The notes under the pieces are model-generated. The model was not told the origin of the DNA. It ran no database searches and worked only from the letters and a program-made list of their open reading frames with translations. A stretch of DNA of 64,000 nt from Nocardioides rubriscoriae (GTDB lineage: Bacteria > Actinomycetota > Actinomycetes > Propionibacteriales > Nocardioidaceae). The stretch's first letter is position 1. Each line of letters starts with the position of its first letter. The DNA is taken from assembly GCF_008087085.1 (NCBI RefSeq), contig NZ_VIYJ01000003.1:372001-436000 (forward strand). The letters are read 5' to 3'. The position numbers and the translations under genes are program-made. Positions 1 to 8,272 of the stretch are shown here, piece after piece.

Positions 1-1384
1 AGAACTTCACCGCGTTGGTCGCGAGGTGGACCAGCACGCGGCGCAGGTGAGCCCGGTCGGCGACGACCGACGGCACGTCGCACTCGACGCGGAGTCGCAG
101 GTCCGGTCGTCCCGGGTCGGCGACCTGGCGGGCCACCTCGTCGAGCAGGACCCGCAGGTCGACCCGGTCCAGGTGGACCTCCGGCCCGTGGCCGGGCTGC
201 TGCTTCTCGAGCCCTGCGAAGTCGAGGAGGTCGTCGATGATCGCCATCAGGCTGCGACCCGTGGACGCGACGCCCTCGGCGTAGGACCGCTGCCGCGGGT
301 CGAGGTCGCCGGCCAGGAGCAGCGAGCTGAGCCCGAGGACGCCGTTCATCGGGGTGCGGATCTCGTGGGTCATCGTCGCCAGGAACTCCGACTTGGCCCG
401 TGACGCCGCCTCGGCGGCGTCCCGGGCGGCGGTCTCGTAGCGCAGCAGGAGCACGGTGCGGACGACGGCGAGGGCGGCCAGGACGACCGTCGCGACCAGC
501 ACCACGGGACGGATCTCGCCCGCGCCGTCCGGCTCCAGGAGCAGCAGGCCGGTCGGGACCGTCAGCGGCAGGATCGACACGAGCACCCGGGGCACGGGGC
601 GCCGCTCGTCGCTGGGCTCCGCCGGCTCGCGGAGCTGCTGCGGCTCCCCCCGGCTCGGCGGCGGCCAGGTCGCCTGTGCCAGGACGATGGTCCCGAGCAT
701 CCACCCCAGGTTGAGACGGGGGTCGTCCAGGTCGGGCACGAGGCCCAGGAGGAAGCTGAGGTCGGTCACCAGCCACAGGCCGAGCCCCGAGATCAGCCAC
801 GTCCCGCCCCAGGTGGCGCGGTCGGACCCGAAGGCGATCCGCAGCAGCAGGCCGAGCGCGACGACGTCGAGGACGGGGTACGCCGTGACGACCAGGTCGC
901 CGAGCCTGCTCCCACCGGTCGCGGTGCCCCAGTGCAGCTGGGCGTCCCAGAGCACCAGCGCCGCGACGACCACCACGGTGAGCGCGTCGACCAGCGCGTC
1001 GACCTGGCCGTGGCGGTCGGCACGGCGGACCACCGCGACCAGGAGGGCGGCGCACAGCACCGAGGTGGACAGCAGGTAGGGCACGTCGGCGGGCGAGGCG
1101 TCAGGCACGACCCTGCGGCTCGCGTCCCACGCGTAGACGACGTCGCCGCAGGCGTTGAGGGCCAGGCCGGCGGTGAGCAGCACCCCGAAGAGCCGCTGCC
1201 GTCCCCGTCGCCGCCGGGCACCCGCACCGGCGAGCACGGCGGCCGAGCCGGTCACGACGACGATGAGGACGTCGGCCGACGAACCGAGCCGGTCCCAGGC
1301 GACGACCGTGACCAGCGTGAGCACGGCCAGCGCCAGGCCGCACCACAGGGGCAGGCGGTCGGGACGGGAGGGAGCAGGGGGCAC
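1..1384 (-). CDS. Membrane-anchored sensor histidine kinase (C-terminus outside window)
   Basis: Signal-transducing histidine kinase; 461 residues are visible and the catalytic end runs off the left edge. The GTG start at 1384 has GGAG seven bases upstream. Roughly the first 290 residues are hydrophobic segments (about 8 helices, with arginine-rich loops) and no recognisable periplasmic ligand domain. A HisKA phosphoacceptor box follows ([11 protein letters not shown], His340), then a long linker and an N-box-like segment ([12 protein letters not shown]) at the very edge, which begins the HATPase domain. The [11 protein letters not shown] form is typical of hybrid kinases, so a receiver domain could lie beyond the window. 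No partner regulator is visible. The signal sensed cannot be deduced. The reading frame is open throughout, although the gene is easily missed because it lacks an end here. Confidence 0.85.
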   Translation of the reverse strand, partial: MPPAPSRPDRLPLWCGLALAVLTLVTVVAWDRLGSSADVLIVVVTGSAAVLAGAGARRRRGRQRLFGVLLTAGLALNACGDVVYAWDASRRVVPDASPADVPYLLSTSVLCAALLVAVVRRADRHGQVDALVDALTVVVVAALVLWDAQLHWGTATGGSRLGDLVVTAYPVLDVVALGLLLRIAFGSDRATWGGTWLISGLGLWLVTDLSFLLGLVPDLDDPRLNLGWMLGTIVLAQATWPPPSRGEPQQLREPAEPSDERRPVPRVLVSILPLTVPTGLLLLEPDGAGEIRPVVLVATVVLAALAVVRTVLLLRYETAARDAAEAASRAKSEFLATMTHEIRTPMNGVLGLSSLLLAGDLDPRQRSYAEGVASTGRSLMAIIDDLLDFAGLEKQQPGHGPEVHLDRVDLRVLLDEVARQVADPGRPDLRLRVECDVPSVVADRAHLRRVLVHLATNAVKF

Positions 1385-1502
1385 GAGAGGTCTCCGGGGT
1401 GGGCGACGGGTCCGCGAGACGGCGTCAGTCTGCCTCATCGGCCCCCGGTCCGCTGACGATGTGGTCGAAGTGGGCCGCAGTGCCTAGGTGCTCAAGAGTC
1501 GG

Positions 1503-1874
1503 TCAGCCGACCAGCACGACCGCGAGCCCGACCACGGTCACGACCAGCCCGACGGCCACGACGACGCCGAGCGTGAACGCCGGCAACGGCTGGTGCAGCC
1601 GCATCGCCCGCTCGATGCGCGCCCACCGCAGCAGGGAGAGCACGGTCATCAGGACGGCGAAGCCCAGCAGCCCCAGGACCAGGACCGTACGGGCGCCCTC
1701 GGCCTCGGGCAGCTCCAGGGACTCCAGGGCCACGGCACCGGCGACGACCGCGAGCGTGGTGCGCACCCACGCCAGGAAGGTGCGCTCGTTGGCCAGCGAG
1801 TAGCGCGGGTCGGGCTCGTCCCCGTCGTAGACCCAGCGGGGCCGTCGGGTCCCGGCGTCGCCGTCCTCGCTCAC
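1503..1874 (-). CDS. DUF202 (YidH-like) small membrane protein
   Basis: Predicted 123-residue inner-membrane protein of unknown function. The family motif SLANERTFLAWVRTTLAV lies near residue 27, followed by three hydrophobic helices (about 35-55, 62-80 and 97-120). That is the usual layout and length for DUF202. I chose the GTG at 1874 because an upstream extension would read through the neighbouring divergent gene and adds low-complexity sequence. The start codon lies 18 bases from the start of the divergent thioesterase gene, so both promoters are squeezed together. The family's function is not established. Confidence 0.8.
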   Translation of the reverse strand: MSEDGDAGTRRPRWVYDGDEPDPRYSLANERTFLAWVRTTLAVVAGAVALESLELPEAEGARTVLVLGLLGFAVLMTVLSLLRWARIERAMRLHQPLPAFTLGVVVAVGLVVTVVGLAVVLVG

Positions 1875-1879
1875 GGCAC

Positions 1880-1885
1880 TAGCGT
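1880..1885 (+). promoter_or_regulatory. -10 box of leaderless thioesterase promoter
   Basis: TAGCGT lies seven bases before the GTG at 1893, the spacing expected when transcription starts at the start codon. It decides the start: an in-frame GTG at 1884 would overlap the -10 box. Confidence 0.5.
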
Positions 1886-1892
1886 GGCAGAG

Positions 1893-2714
1893 GTGACCTC
1901 CGTCTTCGACGCCGCCACGGCCGTGTCCAGCCTCGGTCCCGCCGACGGACGGTACGCCGCCGACCTGAGTGACGGCTGGCTGATCGGTGGTGGCCTCAAC
2001 GGGGGCTACCTCCTGGCCACCCTCGCCCGCGCCGTGCGCGCGACGCTGCCCGACAAGCCCGACCCGCTGGCGATCAGCGCGCACTACCTCTCGGCCTCGC
2101 GGCCGGGGCCGGCCGAGGTCGACGTCCGCGTGCTGCGCGAGGGCGGCACGGTCGCCACCGCCGCCGCCGAGCTCCGGCAGGGCGACGACCTACGGATCAG
2201 CGCCCTCGCGACGTACGGCGACCTCGTGCGGCTGGCCGGCGGGCCCGACGACGTGCGCACCACCGCGTCCCCGCCCGACCTGCCCGCGCCCGACGACTGC
2301 GTGCCCAACTCGGTGGCCCCGGTCGACCTCGAGGCGGCGTCGCTGCTGCAGCGCTTCGACATGCGCTTCCACCCCGACGACGTCGGGTGGGCGGTCGGTG
2401 AGCCCAACGACAGCGGCGTGATGCGCGCGTGGTTCCGTCTCGAGGACGACCGCGACCCCGACCCGCTCTCGCTGCTGCTCGTGCTCGACGCGCTGCCGCC
2501 GGTGACCTTCACCTACGGCGCGATGGGCTGGGCGCCGACCATCGAGCTGACCGCCCACGTGCGCGCCCTGCCCGCCCCGGGCTGGCTGCGCGTGACCCAC
2601 GCGAGCCGCAACATGGCCGGCGGGCTCTTCGAGGAGGACTGCGAGGTCTGGGACTCAGCCGGCCGGCTGGTCGCCCAGGCGCGGCAGCTGGCCCGGATGC
2701 CGCGTCCGGTCTGA
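1893..2714 (+). CDS. Thioesterase family protein (double hotdog)
   Basis: Predicted acyl-CoA thioesterase of the two-domain TesB-like type, 273 residues. The N-terminal half has the family signature (ADLSDGWLIGGGLNGGYLLA, about residues 22-41) followed by an HYLSASRPGPAEVDV strand. The C-terminal half carries a second hotdog (LDALPPVTFTYGAMGWAPT, then a WLRVTHASRNMAGGLFEED segment). It would hydrolyse a cytosolic acyl-CoA, but the chain length cannot be read from sequence. It is transcribed away from the DUF202 gene and faces a convergent unknown gene across a REP-type inverted repeat that could end both transcripts. Confidence 0.8.
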   Translation: MTSVFDAATAVSSLGPADGRYAADLSDGWLIGGGLNGGYLLATLARAVRATLPDKPDPLAISAHYLSASRPGPAEVDVRVLREGGTVATAAAELRQGDDLRISALATYGDLVRLAGGPDDVRTTASPPDLPAPDDCVPNSVAPVDLEAASLLQRFDMRFHPDDVGWAVGEPNDSGVMRAWFRLEDDRDPDPLSLLLVLDALPPVTFTYGAMGWAPTIELTAHVRALPAPGWLRVTHASRNMAGGLFEEDCEVWDSAGRLVAQARQLARMPRPV

Positions 2715-2741
2715 ACGGCCGGCGTTCGACGAGCGTCACCC

Positions 2742-2873
2742 CACGGTGGTCGAGGAGGTTGCGCTAGCAACCATCACGAGACCATCCAGCCGCAGGTCGG
2801 AGTTGACTCGACCGTCGGCTGCGGTCAGGTGGTCTCGTGACGGCCGCGGGCGGGATGGTGCTCGACCACCGTG
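2742..2873. repeat. REP pair (BIME-like foldback), copy 1
   Basis: A 132-bp foldback between convergent genes. The outer arms are CACGGTGGTCGAG (2742-2754) and CTCGACCACCGTG (2861-2873), 13 bp perfect. The inner arms are CACGAGACCA (2775-2784) and TGGTCTCGTG (2830-2839). It consists of two REP-like units facing each other, and close relatives of both units recur in opposite orientation at 17703-17834. A bidirectional terminator role is plausible. Confidence 0.75.
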
Positions 2874-2878
2874 AGGGG

Positions 2879-3925
2879 TCAGTCGAACCAGGAGCGGCGC
2901 ATGGTGAACAGCCACCGCACCATCGGGTGCTCGGAGACGGAGTAGAGGAGGTCCTCCTCGGGCCAGTAGGCGATGTCCTCGTTGCCCATGGGGGTCGCGT
3001 GGGGGTGGTGGACGAGGTGGCCGGGGGAGCCGGCGTAGACCGAGCCGCGCTCGCGGCGTCCCTGGGAGACGGTGACGTGGAGGCGGCCCCGGGCGTTGAC
3101 GACGCCCTGCATGCGGCGCGGGCCGTCGCCGAGGGTCTGCAGCCGGGCGCGGTCGTCGTCGCCGGTCTCGAGCAGGCCGGTGGTCGGGTCGAGCGCGAAC
3201 CTGGCGAGGCGGCGGGTGCGCGTGGGGTCGTCGGTGAACTCGCCGGCGAGCAGGGCGGGCGGGTCGGTGCTGCGGTCGAGGGACAGGAACGAGTAGCGGA
3301 ACCCCTCGAGGCCGTCGATGCCCTCGTCCTTGCGGGCGGCGTACTGGAAGCGGGCGGGCAGCACGTAGCGGTAGCCGAACGCTGCGTCGCGGGTTCGCAC
3401 CCGCACCAGGTCGTCGGTGCGGAAGGTGAACATCCCCTTGCCGGTGGCGGCCACGTGGAGGTGCTCGCCGTGCCAGACGACGCCGCCGGCGTGGACGTGC
3501 AGCGGCTCGAGCCCGCCGTCGGCCGTGGCGCGCACGAGGAGCACGTGGCGGTAGCGCAGGCGGTCGAGGTCGATCACGGTCAGTCGTGAGCCGTGCTTGG
3601 TGTGGTCCCACGGCAGCTTCTTGGCGTACGACGACATGACCACCAGCCGGCGTCCGGCGAGGTCGCGGCCCGCCGACGGCCCCGCGTCACCCGCGGTGGT
3701 GACCCCCTGCGGCCACCACCGCAGGTCGAGCTGGTCGCGCAGGTCGAGCCGCCACGCCTCGTGGACCGCGCGCCCCGGGGCCCACGAGCGTCGCAGTCGG
3801 CGCGGCAGGTCGTCGACCAGGTCGGCGAGCGCGAGCCGGCCGTCGCTGCGCGCGACGAGCGCCTCGACGGCGTCGTCGCTGCCGCCGACGCGCTCCAGGT
3901 AGAGCCCGGTCCCCGCACTGGTCAC
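2879..3925 (-). CDS. Conserved protein, probable beta-propeller-like
   Basis: I do not recognise a named family. The protein has 348 residues, with no signal peptide or membrane segment. After a helical N-terminus (residues 1-70) the sequence becomes a series of short beta-strand-rich blocks with recurring patterns (SRLTVIDLDR, HVHAGGVVWHGEHLHVAATG, YSFLSLDR, RLHVTVSQG, EDLLYSVSEHPMVRWLFT). These suggest a propeller-type fold that displays aspartates and histidines. The GTG at 3925 is chosen because it lies 18 bases from the divergent Nudix gene and longer versions would run across that gene. The substrate and role are unknown. Confidence 0.7.
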   Translation of the reverse strand: MTSAGTGLYLERVGGSDDAVEALVARSDGRLALADLVDDLPRRLRRSWAPGRAVHEAWRLDLRDQLDLRWWPQGVTTAGDAGPSAGRDLAGRRLVVMSSYAKKLPWDHTKHGSRLTVIDLDRLRYRHVLLVRATADGGLEPLHVHAGGVVWHGEHLHVAATGKGMFTFRTDDLVRVRTRDAAFGYRYVLPARFQYAARKDEGIDGLEGFRYSFLSLDRSTDPPALLAGEFTDDPTRTRRLARFALDPTTGLLETGDDDRARLQTLGDGPRRMQGVVNARGRLHVTVSQGRRERGSVYAGSPGHLVHHPHATPMGNEDIAYWPEEDLLYSVSEHPMVRWLFTMRRSWFD

Positions 3926-3930
3926 GCCGG

Positions 3931-3936
3931 TAGTCT
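3931..3936 (+). promoter_or_regulatory. -10 box of leaderless Nudix promoter
   Basis: TAGTCT lies seven bases upstream of the GTG at 3944, consistent with leaderless transcription. It sits in the 18-bp gap between two divergent start codons. Confidence 0.55.
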
Positions 3937-3943
3937 CGCCGAC

Positions 3944-4354
3944 GTGACCAACGGCAGCCTCAGCAGCGGCGGCAGGAAGGTCGTCGTCGCGGCGGCGGTG
4001 CTGCGCGACGGGCGCCTGCTGGCGTGCCGTCGTACGACGCCGCCCGAGGCCGCCGGCCGCTGGGAGCTCCCCGGGGGCAAGGTCGAGGACGGCGAGACCC
4101 CCGACGCGGCGCTGGTCCGCGAAGTGGGTGAGGAGCTCGCGGTCGACGTCACCGTCACCGGGTGGCTCGAGGGGGCCGCCCCGATCGGTGACACCCACGA
4201 GCTGCGCGTGGCGACCTGCTCGGTCGCCACCTGGGCGCCGTACCCCGTCGAGCACGACCGGCTGCGCTGGCTGCGGGCCGCCGAGGTCGACGACGTCGAC
4301 TGGCTCGAGCCCGACCGCCCCTTCCTGGCCGCCCTGCGCGCGAGGCTCGCATGA
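3944..4354 (+). CDS. Nudix hydrolase, MutT type ((deoxy)nucleoside triphosphate pyrophosphohydrolase)
   Basis: A 136-residue MutT-type Nudix enzyme expected to hydrolyse oxidised or damaged nucleoside triphosphates such as 8-oxo-dGTP to the monophosphate in the cytosol. The Nudix box is complete at residues 45-65 (GKVEDGE then REVGEEL), preceded by the typical GRWELPGG strand. The C-terminal segment (RWLRAAEVDDVDWLEPDRPF) matches the end of MutT-like proteins. The stop overlaps the ATG of the next gene (ATGA), indicating translational coupling. Substrate preference is an inference from family. Confidence 0.85.
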   Translation: MTNGSLSSGGRKVVVAAAVLRDGRLLACRRTTPPEAAGRWELPGGKVEDGETPDAALVREVGEELAVDVTVTGWLEGAAPIGDTHELRVATCSVATWAPYPVEHDRLRWLRAAEVDDVDWLEPDRPFLAALRARLA

Positions 4355-4638
4355 GCGGCCCGACCGGGCGCGGCATCTTCTTCGACGAGGACGACGCCCG
4401 CGCGGTCGCGGCCCGGCTGGCCGCCGAGGGCTACACGGTCGACGTGGCCCGCGAGCGCCTGGCCGGCGAGGACGACGACGAGGACCACCCGTGGGCGGTC
4501 GTCACCGACGCGCCCGGCGTCGTGCTCGAGCTGCTGGTCGACGAGCACGACGGCTGGTACGACGTCGAGGAGCAGACGGCGCCGCCGACCGCGCCGCCGG
4601 ACCTGCCGACGGCGCCCAGGCGGCTCAAGCGCGAGTGA
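4351..4638 (+). CDS. Small acidic conserved protein, unknown function
   Basis: A 95-residue acidic protein translationally coupled to the Nudix gene through an ATGA overlap. It opens with [19 protein letters not shown], then a short beta stretch ([10 protein letters not shown]), then an acidic helix, and ends in a proline-rich tail. The first 70 residues vaguely resemble the RraB-type ribonuclease regulator fold (a helix that pairs residues for a two-layer sandwich). That resemblance is weak, so no function is assigned. Coupling to MutT suggests a housekeeping role. Confidence 0.6.
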   Translation: MSGPTGRGIFFDEDDARAVAARLAAEGYTVDVARERLAGEDDDEDHPWAVVTDAPGVVLELLVDEHDGWYDVEEQTAPPTAPPDLPTAPRRLKRE

Positions 4639-4672
4639 GCGGACGGGCCGCGGGGCGTTGTGCGGTGCTCAT

Positions 4673-4678
4673 TACGCT
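4673..4678 (+). promoter_or_regulatory. -10 box of leaderless mshB promoter
   Basis: TACGCT lies six bases before the ATG at 4685. It supports that start over an in-frame ATG at 4658, which lies upstream of the -10 box. Confidence 0.5.
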
Positions 4679-4684
4679 CTCACC

Positions 4685-5608
4685 ATGACCCAGACCCCGG
4701 CCCAGCGTCTGCTCCTCGTGCACGCCCACCCCGACGACGAGTCGATCGGCCAGGGCGCCACGATGGCCAAGTACGCCGCCGAGGGGCGCGGCGTCACCCT
4801 GGTGACCTGCACGGCCGGGGAGATGGGCGAGATCCTCGTGCCCGAGCTCGAGCACCTGGCCGCCGACCAGGAGGACAAGCTCGGCGAGCACCGGCGCGGC
4901 GAGCTGGCCGACGCCATGGCCGCCCTCGGGGTCACCGACCACCGCTTCCTCGGCGGGTTCGGGCGCTTCCGCGACTCCGGCATGAAGTGGCACGCCGACG
5001 GCTACGCGATCGCCGCCGACGACATCCACGACAACGCGTTCTGGCGCGCCGACCTCACCGAGGCCGCCGACCTGCTCGTCGAGGTCATCCGCGAGGTGCG
5101 CCCGCAGGTGCTCGTCACCTACGACCAGTTCGGCGGCTACGGCCACCCCGACCACATCCAGGCCCACCGGGTCGCGACCTACGCCGCCGCGCTGGCCGCG
5201 GTGCCGTCGTACCGCACCGACCTGGGGGAGGCGTGGGACATCGCGAAGATCTACTGGGGCGCGATGTCGGAGAGCCGCATGCGCGCCGGGCTGCGCGCGC
5301 TGCGCGACGCGGGCGACACCACGAGCTTCGAGGGCATGGACCCCGACGGCCCGCTGCCGCACTTCGTCACCCCCGACGAGAACCTCTCGGCCGTCGTCGA
5401 CGCCGAGGACCACGTCGACAAGAAGATGGCGGCCCTGGCGGCGCACAAGACCCAGATCACCATGGACGGACCGTTCTTCGCTCTCTCCAACAACGTCGGG
5501 TCGAGCGCCTGGGGCGCGGAGTTCTACCGGATCGCCAAGGGCACGCGCGGGCCGGTCAACGACGAGGGCCTCGAGACCGACCTGTTCGCCGGCCTGACGG
5601 GCGCGTGA
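4685..5608 (+). CDS. mshB: N-acetyl-1-D-myo-inositol-2-amino-2-deoxy-alpha-D-glucopyranoside deacetylase
   Basis: Zinc-dependent deacetylase of mycothiol biosynthesis: it removes acetate from GlcNAc-inositol to give GlcN-inositol, the substrate of MshC. It has 307 residues, the usual length. The metal and catalytic motif AHPDDES is at residues 14-20, with the second metal histidine in GYGHPDH near residue 158. The LGGxGRxRDSGM segment ([13 protein letters not shown]) and the terminal LSNN...ETDLFAGL distinguish it from the conjugate amidase Mca. Mycothiol is restricted to Actinobacteria, which supports the taxonomic call. The DUF6113 gene follows immediately. Confidence 0.9.
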   Translation: MTQTPAQRLLLVHAHPDDESIGQGATMAKYAAEGRGVTLVTCTAGEMGEILVPELEHLAADQEDKLGEHRRGELADAMAALGVTDHRFLGGFGRFRDSGMKWHADGYAIAADDIHDNAFWRADLTEAADLLVEVIREVRPQVLVTYDQFGGYGHPDHIQAHRVATYAAALAAVPSYRTDLGEAWDIAKIYWGAMSESRMRAGLRALRDAGDTTSFEGMDPDGPLPHFVTPDENLSAVVDAEDHVDKKMAALAAHKTQITMDGPFFALSNNVGSSAWGAEFYRIAKGTRGPVNDEGLETDLFAGLTGA

Positions 5609-5609
5609 G

Positions 5610-5963
5610 CTGAGCAGGGGCCTGACCGTCGGCCGAGCGCTGGGACTGGTCCTGCTGGGGGCCCTGGTCGGCGCTGCGACGGTCCTCACCCACGGGCGTA
5701 CGACGGGCCTGGTGCTCGGCCTGGTGGCGTCGCTCGCCGCCGCCTGGGCGCTGCCGGGCGGGTGGTCGCTGCGCTTCGCCTTCACGACCGGGTGGGCCCT
5801 GGCGCTGGTCGTCGCGCTGGTGCCGCGCTCGTCGGGCGGCTACCTGATCGGCTCCGACGCCCCCGGCTACGCCCTGCTCGTCACGGGTCTCGTGCTGGTG
5901 CTGGTCGGGATCGTCACGGTGCGTCCGCTGCGTCCTGCGCCTTCCGACGACCCCGCTCCGTAG
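5610..5963 (+). CDS. DUF6113 family membrane protein
   Basis: Small hydrophobic protein with four predicted helices, which in actinobacteria commonly follows mshB. The open frame begins right after the mshB stop. A full first helix (about 5628-5700) lies upstream of the first GTG at 5712, so initiation at a non-standard CTG (5610 or 5622) is likely, and I give 5610. If the GTG at 5712 is used, the protein is 83 residues and lacks helix 1. It may be translated by re-initiation after mshB. Function unknown. Confidence 0.6.
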   Translation: MSRGLTVGRALGLVLLGALVGAATVLTHGRTTGLVLGLVASLAAAWALPGGWSLRFAFTTGWALALVVALVPRSSGGYLIGSDAPGYALLVTGLVLVLVGIVTVRPLRPAPSDDPAP

Positions 5964-5966
5964 GAT
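5961..5966 (+). promoter_or_regulatory. -10 box of leaderless vanW-family promoter
   Basis: TAGGAT ends six bases before the GTG at 5973 and overlaps the DUF6113 stop codon, so the promoter is embedded in the end of the upstream gene. Confidence 0.55.
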
Positions 5967-5972
5967 GGATCG

Positions 5973-7703
5973 GTGAAGAGCGAGCGCGCCGGTGGTCGCC
6001 TGGTCGTGGTCGTCGTGCTGGTGCTCGCGCTGCTGGCCGGCGGTGGCTACGCCTCGGCCTACTACGTCGCCGGTGACGCCCTGCCCCGTGGCGCGTCCAT
6101 CGGTGGCGTCGACGTCGGCGGGCTGTCCCCGGCCGAGGCCGAGGAGGCGCTGCGCGCCGGCCTCGCCGCGCAGGTCGCCGCGCCGATCGGGGTCTCGCTC
6201 GAGGGGCGCACCGCCGAGGTCGACCCGGCCGAGGCCGGGCTCCGGGTCGACTACGCCGCCTCCGTCGCCACGGCCGCCGGCACCCGATCCTGGCGCCCCG
6301 CCGACCTCTGGGACCACTACGCCGGTGGCGACGACACCGCCCCGGTCGTCCGCGTCGACGAGGCGGCCCTCGACGCCGCCGTCGACGACCTCGCCGCCGG
6401 GCTCGGCACCGACCCGGTCGACGGCACCGTCACCCTCGCGACCGGCCGGGTGCAGACGACCCGGGCGGTGCCCGGTCGCGGGCTCGACCCGGGCTCGACC
6501 CGCGAGGCCCTCGTGGCGTCGTACCTCACCGGCGACCCGGCCGAGCTCGAGATCACCCGCCTGCAGCCCGACGTCGACGACGCCGACGTCGAAGCCGCGG
6601 TCACCTCGTTCGCCGAGCCGGCGCTCTCGGCCCCGGTCACCCTGGCCATCGGGACGGCCCGCGTCACCCTCCAGCCCGACGACTACGCCGCGGCGCTGCT
6701 GCTCGAGCCGAGCGAGGGCGCCCTGGTGCCCCGCGTCGACGTCGACGCCCTGGTGCCGTTGGTCGGGTCGGCCACCGCCGGCGACGGCGCACCCGTCGAC
6801 GCCCGGATCGAGCTCGTCGACGGCCGGCCGCGGGTGGTCAAGGCCAAGCCGGGGGTGACCTACGCCGAGGACGACCTCGCCGCGGCGTTCCTCGAGGTCG
6901 TCACCGGGCCCGAGGGCGAGCGGACCGTCGAGGTGCCCGGCACCGTCGACCAGCCCGACTTCACCACGAAGGACGCCCGCGCGCTCGGCGTGCGCGAGAA
7001 GGTCTCGTCGTTCACGACCTACTTCCCCTACGCCGACTACCGCAACACCAACATCGGCCGCGCCGCCGAGATCGTCGACGGCACGCTGCTCCGGCCCGGC
7101 GAGGTCTTCTCGCTCAACGACATCGTCGGCGAGCGGACCCGGGCCAACGGCTTCACCGAGGGCACGATCATCAGCGACGGCATCTTCGTCACCGACCTCG
7201 GCGGCGGTGTCTCGCAGATGGCGACCACGACCTTCAACGCGATGTTCTACGCCGGCCTCGAGGACATCGAGCACAAGCCGCACTCGGTCTACATCGACCG
7301 CTACCCGGTGGGGCGCGAGGCGACCGTCGCGTTCGGGTCCGTCGACCTGCGCTTCCGCAACGACACCGACCACGGCGTGCTCATCAGCGCCAAGCTCACG
7401 CCGTCGACCCCGTCGTCGCAGGGCGTGCTGACCGTGAGCATGTTCTCGACCAAGGTCTGGGACATCACCGAGGTCACCTCCGACCGCTACGCCTACGTGG
7501 CCCCCGGCACCCGCACCCTCGACACCGCCAACTGCGTCCCCAACACCGGCTACTCCGGCTTCCAGGTCGACGTCACCCGCGTCTTCCGTCGCCCCGGGTC
7601 CGACGAGGTCGTCAAGCGGGAGAAGTTCCACACCGACTACATCGCCTCCGACACCGTGGTCTGCCGGCCGGTCGGGTCGCTGTCGACTCCGCCGCGGCCC
7701 TAG
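5973..7703 (+). CDS. VanW family protein with peptidoglycan-binding-like repeats
   Basis: A 576-residue membrane-anchored extracellular protein. Residues 10-30 form an N-terminal signal anchor. About 35-330 hold repeated alpha/beta blocks of the type found in YoaR/ErfK-associated putative peptidoglycan-binding domains (PRGASIGGVDVGGLSPAEAE and RVDEAALDAAVDDLAAGLG). The VanW domain begins near residue 365 (LRPGEVFSLNDIVGERT, then GGGVSQMATTTFNAMFYAGL). A cysteine-bearing C-terminal beta domain follows (Cys near 522 and 572, possibly a disulfide). VanW is linked to glycopeptide resistance clusters, but its biochemical role is unresolved. A cell-envelope role is inferred. The gene is followed by a gene-free repeat region. 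Confidence 0.85.
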   Translation: MKSERAGGRLVVVVVLVLALLAGGGYASAYYVAGDALPRGASIGGVDVGGLSPAEAEEALRAGLAAQVAAPIGVSLEGRTAEVDPAEAGLRVDYAASVATAAGTRSWRPADLWDHYAGGDDTAPVVRVDEAALDAAVDDLAAGLGTDPVDGTVTLATGRVQTTRAVPGRGLDPGSTREALVASYLTGDPAELEITRLQPDVDDADVEAAVTSFAEPALSAPVTLAIGTARVTLQPDDYAAALLLEPSEGALVPRVDVDALVPLVGSATAGDGAPVDARIELVDGRPRVVKAKPGVTYAEDDLAAAFLEVVTGPEGERTVEVPGTVDQPDFTTKDARALGVREKVSSFTTYFPYADYRNTNIGRAAEIVDGTLLRPGEVFSLNDIVGERTRANGFTEGTIISDGIFVTDLGGGVSQMATTTFNAMFYAGLEDIEHKPHSVYIDRYPVGREATVAFGSVDLRFRNDTDHGVLISAKLTPSTPSSQGVLTVSMFSTKVWDITEVTSDRYAYVAPGTRTLDTANCVPNTGYSGFQVDVTRVFRRPGSDEVVKREKFHTDYIASDTVVCRPVGSLSTPPRP

Positions 7704-7782
7704 GGCCTGCGCCGCCGGGGTCTCGCGGGTGCGGGGTCTTCCGGTCATTCCGTTCCTGCTCGGCCCCGGGTCATGGCTCCTC

Positions 7783-7942
7783 GGGTCGTCCACGCGCCTG
7801 GCATCCCGGGTCTCGCCGTCAAGGACGCTCGCTTCGCTCGCGACACTTCGTGGCGCCTTTCGGGCGTCCTTGACAGCGAGCCTCTCCCGGAGCGCGGCGC
7901 ACGGGCAGCGGCAAGCCGCGCCCTCGTCGGCGCGGACAACCC
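7783..7942. repeat. R element, interrupted copy
   Basis: The left half 7783-7805 begins GGGTCGTCC and the right half 7902-7942 ends GGACAACCC. Joined, they make a 64-bp sequence matching the uninterrupted R copy at 32153-32217 read on the opposite strand (for example GCGGCAAGCCGCGCCCTCGT). About 96 bp, including the S hairpin, separates the halves. Confidence 0.75.
7805..7890. repeat. S hairpin element, copy 1 (nested in R)
   Basis: An 86-bp element with the perfect inner stem GTCAAGGACGC (7818-7828) / GCGTCCTTGAC (7864-7874) and CCGGG/CCCGG-like ends. The right shoulder GCGAGCCTCTC is shared with the second copy at 31873-31959 in the same strand orientation, although the rest of the two gaps is inverted relative to each other. 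Confidence 0.7.
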
Positions 7943-8032
7943 GAGGCCCACGGTCCGAGGCCTTGTCCGGCTCGAGGTGGGGTCCTGGTCCACCACACGG
8001 ACCGAGATCGCGTATCGAGCTGCCGCGGGGCG

Positions 8033-8104
8033 CACCGGGACGCTGACACCCTGGCAGGGCCGATGAAATTTCAGCGGCCCAGTCACCTGGACAGCGTCCC
8101 GGTG
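8033..8104. repeat. 72-bp palindrome P, copy 1
   Basis: The outer arms CACCGGGACGCTG (8033-8045) and CAGCGTCCCGGTG (8092-8104) are perfect. The element is symmetric about AAATTT at 8066-8071, an AT island in very GC-rich DNA. The second copy is at 32053-32123. Confidence 0.8.
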
Positions 8105-8156
8105 ACCGCGGGTGTGACTCGCGCGGCCGCCAGACCCGGACCCCGTGGTCACCTCA

Positions 8157-8243
8157 GGCCTCCCGGTGCGGTTGGTGTGGTCTCGAGACGGTCGCGGGCG
8201 ACCTCCTCGACCACCGTGGGGGCGTGCCTCGACCACCGTGGGG
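8157..8243. repeat. REP units (GGTCTCGAGAC ... CTCGACCACCG), two in tandem
   Basis: GGTCTCGAGAC at 8179-8189 is followed by CTCGACCACCGTGGG, and a second partial unit ends near 8243. With its left flank GGCCTCCCGGTGCGG (8157-8171) this block is nearly identical to the reverse complement of 31729-31825. Confidence 0.75.
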
Positions 8244-8266
8244 TGACGGTCGGCGTACGTCGTCAC

Positions 8267-8272
8267 TACAGT
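8267..8272 (+). promoter_or_regulatory. -10 box of leaderless lipase promoter
   Basis: TACAGT ends eight bases before the ATG at 8281. It also excludes an in-frame upstream ATG at 8224 that would start inside a REP unit. Confidence 0.45.

Noticed and set aside
5556-7793. 745-codon minus-strand frame opposite the VanW gene
   Set aside because: Same artefact: no motifs, and the plus-strand VanW domain explains the region.
8033-8104. Palindrome P as a parS or replication site
   Set aside because: The sequence lacks the parS GTTTCACGTGAAAC core, and no par or rep gene is nearby.
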